NCBI RefSeq assembly: GCF_003116035.1
Contig: NZ_LGQW01000015.1
Location: forward strand, 2,144,902 to 2,208,901
Direction: 5' to 3'
From: Azospirillum sp. TSH64
Lineage (GTDB): Bacteria; Pseudomonadota; Alphaproteobacteria; Azospirillales; Azospirillaceae
DNA length: 64,000 nucleotides
Each line of letters opens with the position of its first letter. The first letter of the stretch is position 1. A program made the translations under genes and the position numbers. Below the pieces are notes generated by a model. The model was not told the origin of the DNA and ran no database searches. It saw only the letters and a list, made by a program, of their open reading frames with translations. This document shows positions 27,651 to 35,744 of the stretch, one piece after another.

Positions 27651-29648
27651 CTAACCGTCGAACCGCACCGGAAAACGCAGCACGAACCGCGTTCCCGTCC
27701 CGCCGTCATCCTCCAGCGAGATGCTGCCGCGCATCGTGCCGGTCATGATGTTGGCGCAGATGCTGAGGCCCAGCCCGCTGGCGCCCATGCCGCGCTTGGT
27801 GGTGAAGAAGGGCTCGAAAATGCGGGGGCGGTTCTCGGCGGGGATGCCCTTGCCGTCGTCGGCATAATGCATCTCGATCCAGCCGGACGGCTGTTCGCGG
27901 GCGGTGAGCAGGATGCGGCCGGTCTCGCCCTCGTCATAGGCATGGACCAGGGCATTGATGATCAGGTTCGACAGCACCTGCGCGAAGGAGCCGGGATAGC
28001 CGTCGACGATCAGGCCGGCGGGAATGTCGAGGTCGACCGTCACGCGGGTCCGGCGCAGGCGGGGCCTCAGGCTCAGCAGCACCTCGTCGACATAGGCGGC
28101 GAGGTCGAAGGGGCGGCGCTCGCCGCTCGCCTGGTCGGAGGCGACCTGCTTGAAGCTCTGGATCAGGCCGGTGGCGCGCTCGACGTTCGACAGGATCATC
28201 CGCGTCGATTCCCAGGCGACGTCCAGGAAATCCTGGAAATCGCTGCGGCGGATGCGGTTCTCCTCGAACAGGGCGCGGATGCGGCCGACCTCCTCGCCCA
28301 GATGGGAAATGGCGGTCAGGGTGACGCCGATGGGCGTGTTCACCTCATGCGCGACGCCGGCGACCAGTTGGGCCAGCGAAGATAGCTTCTCCGCCTGGAT
28401 CAGGCTGGCCTGGGCATCGCGCAGTTCGGCCTCCGCCCGCTTGCGCGCGGTGATGTCCAGCGCCACCGTGACGATGTGGGTGACCTCGCCCCCCTCGTCG
28501 GTCAGCGGCATCTTGGTGGTCAACCAATCGCGCATCGCGCCGTCGCCGTCGGGGGCGCGGTCCTCGTGGAAAGGAACGCCCTGGCTGCTGTCCACCACCA
28601 GCCGGTCGAGCGCCGTTGCACGCTCGCTCGCAGGGCCGGGAGGCGGGGCGGCGGCGGGACCGTAGGTCTCGCGGTAGAAGCGGTTGGTCAGCCGGACCGT
28701 GCCGTCGCGATCCTTCACGTCGATCAGCGCCGGGATGGCGTCAATCACCCCGGTCAGGATTTCGCGGCTCTGGCGCAGCGCCTCATCGGCGATGACGCGG
28801 TCGGTGATGTCGGTGAAGGTCCGCACCTGCCCGCCGTCCGGCAACGGCACCACCCGCACCTCGATGAAGCGGCCGTCACCCTGTGGGCGGGCATAGACGA
28901 ACTCCTGCTCAGGCCGCCCCAGACGGTCCATCAGATAGCGAGTCTTGGCGTCCAGATCGTGGCCGAAATCGGGGGCTCCCACCGGCATGGCGACCAGACC
29001 CGAGGCGATCTGATGGCGCACGATGTCGGACAGCGCCGGCTTGCCGCACATCACCTCCTCCGACACGCCGAGGATGTCCAGCGCATGGCGGTTCCAGGCA
29101 ATGTAGCGCAGGTCGCGGTCCAGCAGGACGATGCCCTGCCCCATATTCTCCAGCGTCAGACGCAGCATGTGGCGCTGCGTCGCAAGGTCATCCTCTGCCC
29201 GGCGGCGCTCGGTCACGTCGGAATAGGTGCGGACAAATCCGCCGGCGGAGGTCCGGCGGGTCCGCACCTCCAGCACGCGGCCGTCGGGGCGGCGATGCTC
29301 ATAGAGCGGCGGATCGGCCCGGCGCGTCCGTTCAAGATGACCGGCCGCGAGGACATCGGGGTCGCCCGGTCCATACTCGCCGCGGCGGGCGAGGTAATGG
29401 ACCATGCGGGCATAGTCGTCGCCCGGCATATAGCCCGTCGGCACGTCGAACATCTCGTAGAGCCGGGGGTTGATCACGCGAACCCGGAGGTCGGGATCGA
29501 CCAGCATCACGCCCTGGTCCATCTGGTCCAGCGCAAGCACCGCAAGATCGTCGCCGGCAACGGGTTCCTGTCCGGGTAAATCAACCGCAGGTGAATGGTT
29601 CGTCGGGAGGTCGGGGATCCGGGCTGGCAAGGTCGGCGCGCCATCCAT
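27651..29648 (-). CDS. Triple-PAS sensor histidine kinase (soluble)
   Basis: A 665-residue cytoplasmic kinase. The start at ATG 29648 is tentative: TTG/ATG codons further upstream (to 29744) give a longer but poorly coding N-terminus, and no good ribosome-binding site is visible. Two PAS_7-type domains come first (LDQMDQGVMLVDPDLRVRV; LENMGQGIVLLDRDL), each with a nearby Asp-Thr-x-E/R-R signature, then a third PAS (GVIDAIPALIDVKDRDGTV), a coiled coil, a HisKA with His in VAGVAHEVNTPIG, and a HATPase_c with NLIINALVHA, DDGKGIP and ASGLGLSIC. There is no receiver, so a separate response regulator must exist elsewhere. Confidence 0.9.
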   Translation of the reverse strand: MDGAPTLPARIPDLPTNHSPAVDLPGQEPVAGDDLAVLALDQMDQGVMLVDPDLRVRVINPRLYEMFDVPTGYMPGDDYARMVHYLARRGEYGPGDPDVLAAGHLERTRRADPPLYEHRRPDGRVLEVRTRRTSAGGFVRTYSDVTERRRAEDDLATQRHMLRLTLENMGQGIVLLDRDLRYIAWNRHALDILGVSEEVMCGKPALSDIVRHQIASGLVAMPVGAPDFGHDLDAKTRYLMDRLGRPEQEFVYARPQGDGRFIEVRVVPLPDGGQVRTFTDITDRVIADEALRQSREILTGVIDAIPALIDVKDRDGTVRLTNRFYRETYGPAAAPPPGPASERATALDRLVVDSSQGVPFHEDRAPDGDGAMRDWLTTKMPLTDEGGEVTHIVTVALDITARKRAEAELRDAQASLIQAEKLSSLAQLVAGVAHEVNTPIGVTLTAISHLGEEVGRIRALFEENRIRRSDFQDFLDVAWESTRMILSNVERATGLIQSFKQVASDQASGERRPFDLAAYVDEVLLSLRPRLRRTRVTVDLDIPAGLIVDGYPGSFAQVLSNLIINALVHAYDEGETGRILLTAREQPSGWIEMHYADDGKGIPAENRPRIFEPFFTTKRGMGASGLGLSICANIMTGTMRGSISLEDDGGTGTRFVLRFPVRFDG

Positions 29649-29894
29649 CGTTACGCGTGTCCACAATCGAACGTCCCACTGTAACAGCCACGGCCCATCC
29701 TGCCGAGCCTTCGTCTGCATCACCGCATCACAACCACGCAACATTTATGGGACATTTTAAGCATTTCGGAACCTTTGCCGCACTAGCCTGTTTCGGGTGG
29801 CGACAGGTTTGTGCAAGATCGTCCGATGAGCGATACTATGCCGCCCTGCATTCCGCTCACCCCGCGTTTCCTGCTCCCGTGAGGTAACCGCCCC

Positions 29895-30359
29895 TTGTCC
29901 GGATTGGCCGCCCTTCCCGCACCGACCAGCGCGATGCCCAGTTCGGGCATTGCGAAGCTGCGTCAGATGCTGGCGAGCGATGCTGCGGCGGTCCAGCCGA
30001 TCCGGCGCGTCCCTGGTGATGAGGAACGCAAGCGCGGCAAAGAGGGCACCGAGGCGACCGGCGACGCCCTGCAGGGCAGCGGCCGCGCCGACGGAGAGTC
30101 GACGGCGACACGGGCGCGGACGGCTGCCGGTTCGTCCGGTGGGTTTGCCATCGGCGGTGCGGCGGAGGAATCCAGCCCGGTCAATGGCGGCCCGGTTCCG
30201 CTGAACGCCCTTCCCAACGCCGGCTATGTCGCCCAGAGCATCCATCAGGAGGCCATGGGCAGCGGCCTGACCATTGAACCCTGGTCCGAAGCCATCGACG
30301 CCTACCGCCGCGCCGATGCCGGGGTCAACACGCCGATGGTCACCCAGATCGCGGTGTGA
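29895..30359 (+). CDS. Hypothetical protein (154 aa)
   Basis: Proposed gene starting at TTG 29895, with a GTGAGG ribosome-binding site about ten bases upstream. The first 100 residues are low-complexity, basic and disordered. The C-terminal 45 residues (NAGYVAQSIHQEAMGSGLTIEP, then EAIDAYRRADAGV) look like a conserved helical motif seen in small hypothetical proteins of this group, which is my main reason to call it. No signal peptide or membrane segment is evident. Convergent with the RND efflux gene, with palindrome copy 2 between the stops. Confidence 0.5.
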   Translation: MSGLAALPAPTSAMPSSGIAKLRQMLASDAAAVQPIRRVPGDEERKRGKEGTEATGDALQGSGRADGESTATRARTAAGSSGGFAIGGAAEESSPVNGGPVPLNALPNAGYVAQSIHQEAMGSGLTIEPWSEAIDAYRRADAGVNTPMVTQIAV

Positions 30360-30363
30360 ACGC

Positions 30364-30386
30364 CCCTCTCCCAAGGCGGGAGAGGG
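30364..30386. terminator. Palindrome between convergent genes (CCCTCTCCC family, copy 2)
   Basis: A 9-bp inverted repeat CCCTCTCCC/GGGAGAGGG with loop AAGGC, five bases after the stop of the plus-strand gene and 16 bases before the stop of the RND transporter gene. Same arms as the copies at 1811-1833 and 41837-41859. Confidence 0.65.
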
Positions 30387-30401
30387 AAATCCACGCGCCC
30401 C

Positions 30402-33400
30402 TCAGTCGTCGCCGCCCGCCGGCATCGGGCCATGGGGAATGTCCGCCTTGCGGCCGCGGAACAGGTTGCTCATGAAGTGACCGAAATCCTCCATGTAGAG
30501 GTAGAGCGACGGCGTAATGTAGAGCGTCAGAACCTGCGACACGCACAGCCCGCCGACGACGGCAAGCCCCAGCGGCTGGCGCAGTTCCGCTGCCGCGCCA
30601 TGGGCGATGGCGATGGGCAGGGTGCCCATGATCGCCGCCATCGTCGTCATGATGATCGGGCGGAAGCGCAGCAGGCAGGCCTGCTCGATGGCGTCGCGCG
30701 CCGACATGCCGTTACGCCGGGCGTCCACCGCGAAGTCGATCATCATGATCGCGTTCTTCTTGACGATGCCGATCAGCATCAGGATGCCGATGATGGCGAT
30801 GACGCTGAGTTCGACATCGAACAGCATCAGCGTGGCCAGCGCGCCGATGGCCGCCGACGGCAGGCCGGACAGGATGGTCAGCGGGTGGATGAAGCTCTCG
30901 TACAGCACGCCCAGCACGATGTAGATCACCAGCACTGCCGCGGAGAGCAGCAGCGCCTGACCGGCCTGGGCATCCTGGAACACCTGGGCGGTGCCGGCGA
31001 AGCCGGTGGTGATGGTGGGCGGCAGCCCCATCTCCCGCTCCGACGCGCGGATCAGGTCGACCGCCTGCCCCAGCGAGGCGCCGGGCGCCAGGTTGAAGGA
31101 CAGGGTGACGGCCGGAAGCTGTCCCTGGTGCGCCACCGCCAGCGGGCCGGCGGTGCGCTCCACCCGCGCGAAGGCGTCGAGCGGAACCAGCTTGCCGGTG
31201 GTGGTGGAGCGGACATAGATGCGCGACAGCGAACTGTCGTCGCCCTGGTATTTCGGCTCCAGTTCGATCAGCACCTGATAGTCGTTGCTGGGGGTGTAGA
31301 TGGTCGAGACCTGCCGCTGGCCGAAGGCGCTGTACAGGGTCGAGCGCACCTGATCGACGCCGAGGCCCAGCGTCGCCGCCTTCTCGCGGTCGATGTGGAC
31401 GTAGGCCTGCGGGTTGTTGAGCTGAAGGTCGCTGGTCACGTCCTGCAGGATGGGGATGCCGCGCAGCGTCTGTTCCAGACGGCCCGACCACTGGTACAAC
31501 TCGTCGAGGTCGAGGCCCTGGATTGTGTACTGGTAGAGGCTCTTCGACGCGCGGCCGCCGATGCGCAGGTTCTGCACCGGCTGCATGTAGACCGCCATGC
31601 CGGGGATGCCGTTGACCTGCCGGCGAATCTGCTGGATCACCTCGGTCGCCGACGGACGCTCGTCACGCGGCTTCAGGGTGATGAACATGCGGCCCTGGTT
31701 GCCGGTGCTGCCGCCGACGCCGACGGAGGAGATGACGTCGACAACCGCCGGATTGGCCTTGATGATGGCGGCGACCTGCTGCTGCCGCTCCGCCATCGAC
31801 GGGAAGGCAATGTCAGCCCGCGCCTCGGTGGTCACCTGGATCTGGCCGATGTCCTCGGTCGGGAAGAAGCCCTTCGGGATCGCCTGGTAGAGCAGCGCCG
31901 TGCCGATGACGGTGCCGATCATCACCAGCCCCATCAGCGGGCGGTGGCGCAGGGTCCAGCGCAGCGTGCGGGCATAGCCGTTCAGCACCGCGGAGAAGCC
32001 GCCCTCCAGCATGCGGCCGAACCAGCCCTCCTTCTGGTCATGGGCATGGGTGAGGAAGCGCGAGCACATCATCGGCGTCAGCGTCAGCGACACGAAGGCC
32101 GACGCGCCGATGGACATGGTGACGACCAGGGCGAACTCGTGGAACAGCCGCCCGACCACGCCGCCCATCAGCAGGATCGGGATGAAGACCGCGACCAGCG
32201 ACAGGGTGATCGACAGGATGGTGAAGCCGATCTCGCGCGAGCCCTTGATGGCGGCCTCGAACGGCTCCATTCCCTCTTCGACGTAGCGGACGATGTTCTC
32301 CATCATGACGATGGCGTCGTCGACCACGAGGCCGACCGCCAGCGTCAGCGCCATCAGCGAGATGTTGTCGACGGAGAAGCCCAGCAGATGCATGCCGCCG
32401 GCCGTCGCGATCAGCGAGATCGGCACGGCCAGCGCCGGGATCAGCGTCGCCGACAACCGGCGCAGGAACAGGAAGATCACCATGACGACCAGCACGATGG
32501 TCAGGCCCAGCGTGAACTGCACGTCCTCCACCGCCTGACGGATCGATTCGGAGCGGTCGTTGACCACCTGGATGGCGGCGGCGGCGGGAAGCTGGGTCTG
32601 GAAGACCGGCACCAGTTCGCGCACGCGGTCGACCACGTCGACGGTGTTGGCGTCGGGCTGGCGCTGGACCGCCAGCATGATGCTGCGGGTGCCGTTCAGC
32701 CAGCTGGCGGTGCGGTCGTTCTCGACGCTGTCCAGCACCTGCGCCACGTCGCCCAGGCGCACCGGCGCGCTGTTGCGGTAGGCGACGATCAGCTGGCGGA
32801 AGGCGGCGGCGTCGGGAAGCTGCGGGTTGGCGGCGATGACCAGCTGCTGCTGCTGGCCGGTCAGGGTGCCGACAGGCGTGTTGGCGTTGGCGGCGGCCAG
32901 CGCCTTCTGCAACTCGTCGATGCCGATGCCGCGCAGGGCCAGCGCGTTGGGGTTGACCTGCACCCGCACCGCGTATTTCTGCGAGCCGTAGATCTGCACC
33001 TGGGCGACGCCCGGCAGGGTGGCGACCTTGGGCTGGATCAGCGTTTCGGCGATGTCGTTCAGCTGCGCCAGCGGCAGGGTCGGCGAGTTCAGCGACAGGA
33101 ACAGGATCGGCTGGTCGGCCGGGTTGACCTTGCGGTAGCTGGGCGGAGTCGTCATCTCCGCCGGCAGCCGGCGCTGGGTGCGGGCGATGGCCGCCTGCAC
33201 GTCTGCCGCCGCCGCGTCGATGTCGCGTTCCAGCACGAACTGGATGGTGATGCTGGTGTTGCCGAGCGTGCTGTTCGACGTGATGGTGTCGATGCCGGCG
33301 ATGGTGGAGAACTCGCGCTCCAGCGGACTGGCGACCGACGCCGCCATGGTCTCCGGCGAAGCACCCGGCAGGGTGGCGGTGACGCTGACCACCGGGAAAT

Positions 33401-33521
33401 CGACCCGCGGCAGCGCCGCGGTGGGCAGCTGGCGGTAGGCCGCCAGACCGCTGAGAACCAGGGCCGCCGTCAGGAGAATGGTCATCACCGGACGGCGGAT
33501 GCAGAGTTCGGAGAGGTTCAC
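30402..33521 (-). CDS. RND efflux pump inner-membrane transporter (HAE1/MdtC-like)
   Basis: Proton-driven multidrug efflux permease of 1039 residues. The start is GTG 33521, which overlaps the adaptor stop in a GTGA arrangement; the frame upstream of it is a shadow. It has 12 membrane helices, with two large periplasmic loops after TM1 and TM7. Visible landmarks are the N-terminal LCIRRPVMT, the porter region, the proton-relay aspartates in GLVVDDAIVMMEN (about 403-415), the LMGGVVGRLF segment and the C-terminal GIVKKNAIMMIDFA. Hallmarks are closest to the MdtB/MdtC and heavy-drug HAE1 group. It is the last gene of the TetR-adaptor-RND operon; no outer-membrane channel is encoded here. Confidence 0.94.
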   Translation of the reverse strand: MNLSELCIRRPVMTILLTAALVLSGLAAYRQLPTAALPRVDFPVVSVTATLPGASPETMAASVASPLEREFSTIAGIDTITSNSTLGNTSITIQFVLERDIDAAAADVQAAIARTQRRLPAEMTTPPSYRKVNPADQPILFLSLNSPTLPLAQLNDIAETLIQPKVATLPGVAQVQIYGSQKYAVRVQVNPNALALRGIGIDELQKALAAANANTPVGTLTGQQQQLVIAANPQLPDAAAFRQLIVAYRNSAPVRLGDVAQVLDSVENDRTASWLNGTRSIMLAVQRQPDANTVDVVDRVRELVPVFQTQLPAAAAIQVVNDRSESIRQAVEDVQFTLGLTIVLVVMVIFLFLRRLSATLIPALAVPISLIATAGGMHLLGFSVDNISLMALTLAVGLVVDDAIVMMENIVRYVEEGMEPFEAAIKGSREIGFTILSITLSLVAVFIPILLMGGVVGRLFHEFALVVTMSIGASAFVSLTLTPMMCSRFLTHAHDQKEGWFGRMLEGGFSAVLNGYARTLRWTLRHRPLMGLVMIGTVIGTALLYQAIPKGFFPTEDIGQIQVTTEARADIAFPSMAERQQQVAAIIKANPAVVDVISSVGVGGSTGNQGRMFITLKPRDERPSATEVIQQIRRQVNGIPGMAVYMQPVQNLRIGGRASKSLYQYTIQGLDLDELYQWSGRLEQTLRGIPILQDVTSDLQLNNPQAYVHIDREKAATLGLGVDQVRSTLYSAFGQRQVSTIYTPSNDYQVLIELEPKYQGDDSSLSRIYVRSTTTGKLVPLDAFARVERTAGPLAVAHQGQLPAVTLSFNLAPGASLGQAVDLIRASEREMGLPPTITTGFAGTAQVFQDAQAGQALLLSAAVLVIYIVLGVLYESFIHPLTILSGLPSAAIGALATLMLFDVELSVIAIIGILMLIGIVKKNAIMMIDFAVDARRNGMSARDAIEQACLLRFRPIIMTTMAAIMGTLPIAIAHGAAAELRQPLGLAVVGGLCVSQVLTLYITPSLYLYMEDFGHFMSNLFRGRKADIPHGPMPAGGDD

Positions 33522-34852
33522 GTGGCACCCCCGCTGCTCTTGCCCTCGGCGGACTGGCCGCTGGCCGCCCCATTGGTTGCCGTGCTGCGGGCGGCGTCCT
33601 GGGTGGCGGAACCCTGCTGGCGTCCGCCCTCGGCGGTCTCGCCGCCGCCAGGAGAGCCGGCTGGGGCGGCGGGCTTGCCGCCGGCCTTCTCGGTGATCTT
33701 CGCGCCGGGGAACAGGCGCGACTGGCCATCGACCACCACCCGCTCGCCCGCCTTCAGGCCGGAGGCGACGACGCTGAGGCCGCCATGGCTGCGCTCGACG
33801 GTCACCGGGCGGACCTCGACCGTTTCGTCGGCCTTGACGACATAGACGAAGCGGCCCTTCTGCCCGGTCTGGACGGCAAGGTCGGCGACGGTCAAGGCGT
33901 TCTGCTCGACGCGCAGCGTCAGGACGGTGTCGACGAACTGGCCGGGCCACAGGCGGGTGTCGGCGTTCGGAAACTCGCCCTTCACCAGGATGGTGCCGGT
34001 CTGCTGGTCGACTTGGCTGTCGACGAAGGACAGCTTGCCTTCCGCCTTATCGCCCCCCGGATTTTGGCCATGGCCGCCGGCGATGGTGGCGGTCACGGGA
34101 AGCGAGCCGCTGGCCATCGCGGCGCGGATCGCCGGCAGATGCTTTTCCGGGACGTTGAAGGAGACGTTGATCGGGCGCAGCTGGGTCAGGGTGACCAGCG
34201 GGTTGGTGTCGGCGGCGCGGACCATGGTGCCGACCTTGGCGGCGACGGTGCCGGTGCGGCCGTCCATCGGGGCGGCGATTCGGGTGAAGCTGAGCGAGAC
34301 CTTCGCCGCCTCGATCGCCGCGAGGTCGGCCTTGACCGTCCCCTCCAGCGCGTCGGCGGTGGCGACGGCGGCGTCATAGGTGGTGCGGGAGATGGCGCTG
34401 GTCCGCACCAGCTCGGCATAGCGCTTCACGTCGCCCTTGGCCTTTTCCAGATTGGCGCGGTCGCGCTCCAGATTGGCCTGGGCCTGACGCAGCTGGGCGT
34501 CGAGCGACCGGCTGTCCAGGGTGAAGAGCGTATCGCCGGTCTTCACCTCCTGCCCTTCGGTGAAGTTGACGGTTTCCACCGCGCTGTCGACGCGGGCCTT
34601 GATGGCGATGGCGGCGATGGGCTGGACGCTGCCGATGGTGACGATCTGTTCGGGCACCGCCTGAGCCGCCACCGTCTGCGTCACCACGGGAACCGCCCGG
34701 CCGGCACCGGCCGGAGCCGCCCCCTTGGCTTGCGGCTTCTGGCCGTCCGCAGCCGTCCTGCCATCCGCCCCGGCATTGTGGGTCGCATACCAATAGTACC
34801 CGCCGCCGCCGATCACAGCGGCCAGCAGCAGGACCAGGAAAAACCGTCTCAT
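33518..34852 (-). CDS. RND efflux periplasmic adaptor (membrane fusion protein)
   Basis: A 444-residue membrane fusion protein that links the RND pump to an outer-membrane channel. The start ATG 34852 has TTGGAG about eight bases upstream. An N-terminal anchor helix (RRFFLVLLLAAVIGGGGYYW) precedes a flexible Ala/Gln-rich stretch, a lipoyl-like half (AIAIKARVDSAVETVNFTEGQEVKTGDTLFTLD, about 85-115), an alpha-hairpin (QAQANLERDRANLEKAKGD), the second lipoyl half and the barrel (RIAAPMDGRTGTV, then QFVDTVLTL). The C-terminus is Gly/Ala/Ser-rich and probably disordered. It lies 42 bases after the TetR stop and overlaps the RND gene by four bases. Confidence 0.93.
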   Translation of the reverse strand: MRRFFLVLLLAAVIGGGGYYWYATHNAGADGRTAADGQKPQAKGAAPAGAGRAVPVVTQTVAAQAVPEQIVTIGSVQPIAAIAIKARVDSAVETVNFTEGQEVKTGDTLFTLDSRSLDAQLRQAQANLERDRANLEKAKGDVKRYAELVRTSAISRTTYDAAVATADALEGTVKADLAAIEAAKVSLSFTRIAAPMDGRTGTVAAKVGTMVRAADTNPLVTLTQLRPINVSFNVPEKHLPAIRAAMASGSLPVTATIAGGHGQNPGGDKAEGKLSFVDSQVDQQTGTILVKGEFPNADTRLWPGQFVDTVLTLRVEQNALTVADLAVQTGQKGRFVYVVKADETVEVRPVTVERSHGGLSVVASGLKAGERVVVDGQSRLFPGAKITEKAGGKPAAPAGSPGGGETAEGGRQQGSATQDAARSTATNGAASGQSAEGKSSGGAT

Positions 34853-34894
34853 CCGATGGGACTCCAAACGCCGGAGCCAGGGGCCGGCACAGGC

Positions 34895-35503
34895 TTAGAT
34901 AAAGGGGGGCAGATTGGTGATGCCGGACATCAGGATATCGATGACGGAGCGCTCCAGCGCCTCACGCGGGCGTTCGCCCAGTTGCATGATGCCGCCGCGG
35001 ACCATGCCGATGATCAGCAGCGGCACGACCTCCAGGTCGATCTTGCGGAACTCGCCGGACGCCATGCCGTCGGCCAGCACCTGCTGCAACGCGGTGGCGG
35101 TGCGCTGGCTGCGGCGCCGCAGGATGCGCCGGGTGCGGTCGGCCAGATCGGACTGGTCGCCGCCCAGCAGCTTCAGCGTCTGCAGCTGCTCGCTCAAGGT
35201 GTCGACCAGGGCCGAGACCATGGCGGACAGCCGGACCGACGCCGGCACCTGCTGCGGCGCCAGTTCGGCGTTCAGCTTGTGCTCCAGCCCGCCCAGCGCG
35301 CGTTCCAGCGATTCCAGATAAAGCTCTTCCTTGGAGGGGAAGTAGCGATAGAGCGTGGCCTTGCCCACGCCCGCCCGTTTCGCCACCTCTTCCACCTGGA
35401 CCGAGGCATAATCGCGGCCGGCGAAAAGCTCCGCCGCGGCATTGAGGATCACCTCGCGCCGCCGAGCGCGCCAGTCGGGTATCTCTTCCGCATCAAGAGG
35501 CAT
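34895..35503 (-). CDS. TetR family transcriptional regulator
   Basis: A 202-residue repressor. The N-terminal HTH is clear: EVILNAAAELFAGRDYASVQVEEVAKRAGVGKATLYRYFPSKEELY (about 15-60), the classic TetR_N pattern. The C-terminal ligand domain is variable and is followed by the adaptor start 42 bases later. Being first in the operon, it is likely an autoregulator of the TetR-adaptor-RND unit, with drug ligands unknown. Candidate operator sequences with two GGAAC(C)TGTTTCC repeats lie upstream (35560-35572 and 35601-35612). The start is ATG 35503. Confidence 0.92.
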   Translation of the reverse strand: MPLDAEEIPDWRARRREVILNAAAELFAGRDYASVQVEEVAKRAGVGKATLYRYFPSKEELYLESLERALGGLEHKLNAELAPQQVPASVRLSAMVSALVDTLSEQLQTLKLLGGDQSDLADRTRRILRRRSQRTATALQQVLADGMASGEFRKIDLEVVPLLIIGMVRGGIMQLGERPREALERSVIDILMSGITNLPPFI

Positions 35504-35559
35504 GAATGGAACTCACGGGTTTCAAAAACTGACGATAGTCGAGATCCTTAGAGTGTCAA

Positions 35560-35612
35560 GGAACCTGTTTCCAATAAAAATGAATTCGGCGTCATGTGGT
35601 GGAACTGTTTCC
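35560..35612 (-). promoter_or_regulatory. Candidate TetR operator repeats upstream of the efflux operon
   Basis: Two near-identical elements GGAACCTGTTTCC (35560-35572) and GGAACTGTTTCC (35601-35612), each an imperfect inverted repeat of GGAAAC, lie about 57 and 98 bases upstream of the TetR gene start, separated by an AT-rich run. Their position and repetition fit operator or promoter elements for the repressor, but no match to a named operator was recognised. Confidence 0.4.
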
Positions 35613-35654
35613 TTTCCATGACCGGATCGGGCGGATTGACGGCCCCGAGACCGT

Positions 35655-35714
35655 AAAAAAGCGCGAAGCCCGACCTGCCCAGGGGGGAATTACCTGGGAG
35701 GCCGGGCTTCGCGC
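35655..35714 (-). terminator. Strong two-tier terminator of the BON protein gene
   Basis: An outer 12-bp stem GCGCGAAGCCCG/CGGGCTTCGCGC (35661-35672 and 35703-35714) encloses a smaller CCCAGG/CCTGGG stem. On the minus strand it is followed by TTTTTT. It starts about 30 bases after the stop of the BON gene. Confidence 0.88.
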
Positions 35715-35744
35715 CCATTCAATCCAAAGCGGTGACGCGAGGCG

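Noticed and set aside
30432..33845. Very long plus-strand frame opposite the RND transporter
   Set aside because: Antisense shadow of the RND gene, with the typical Arg/Asp/His/Gln-rich composition and no recognisable domain.
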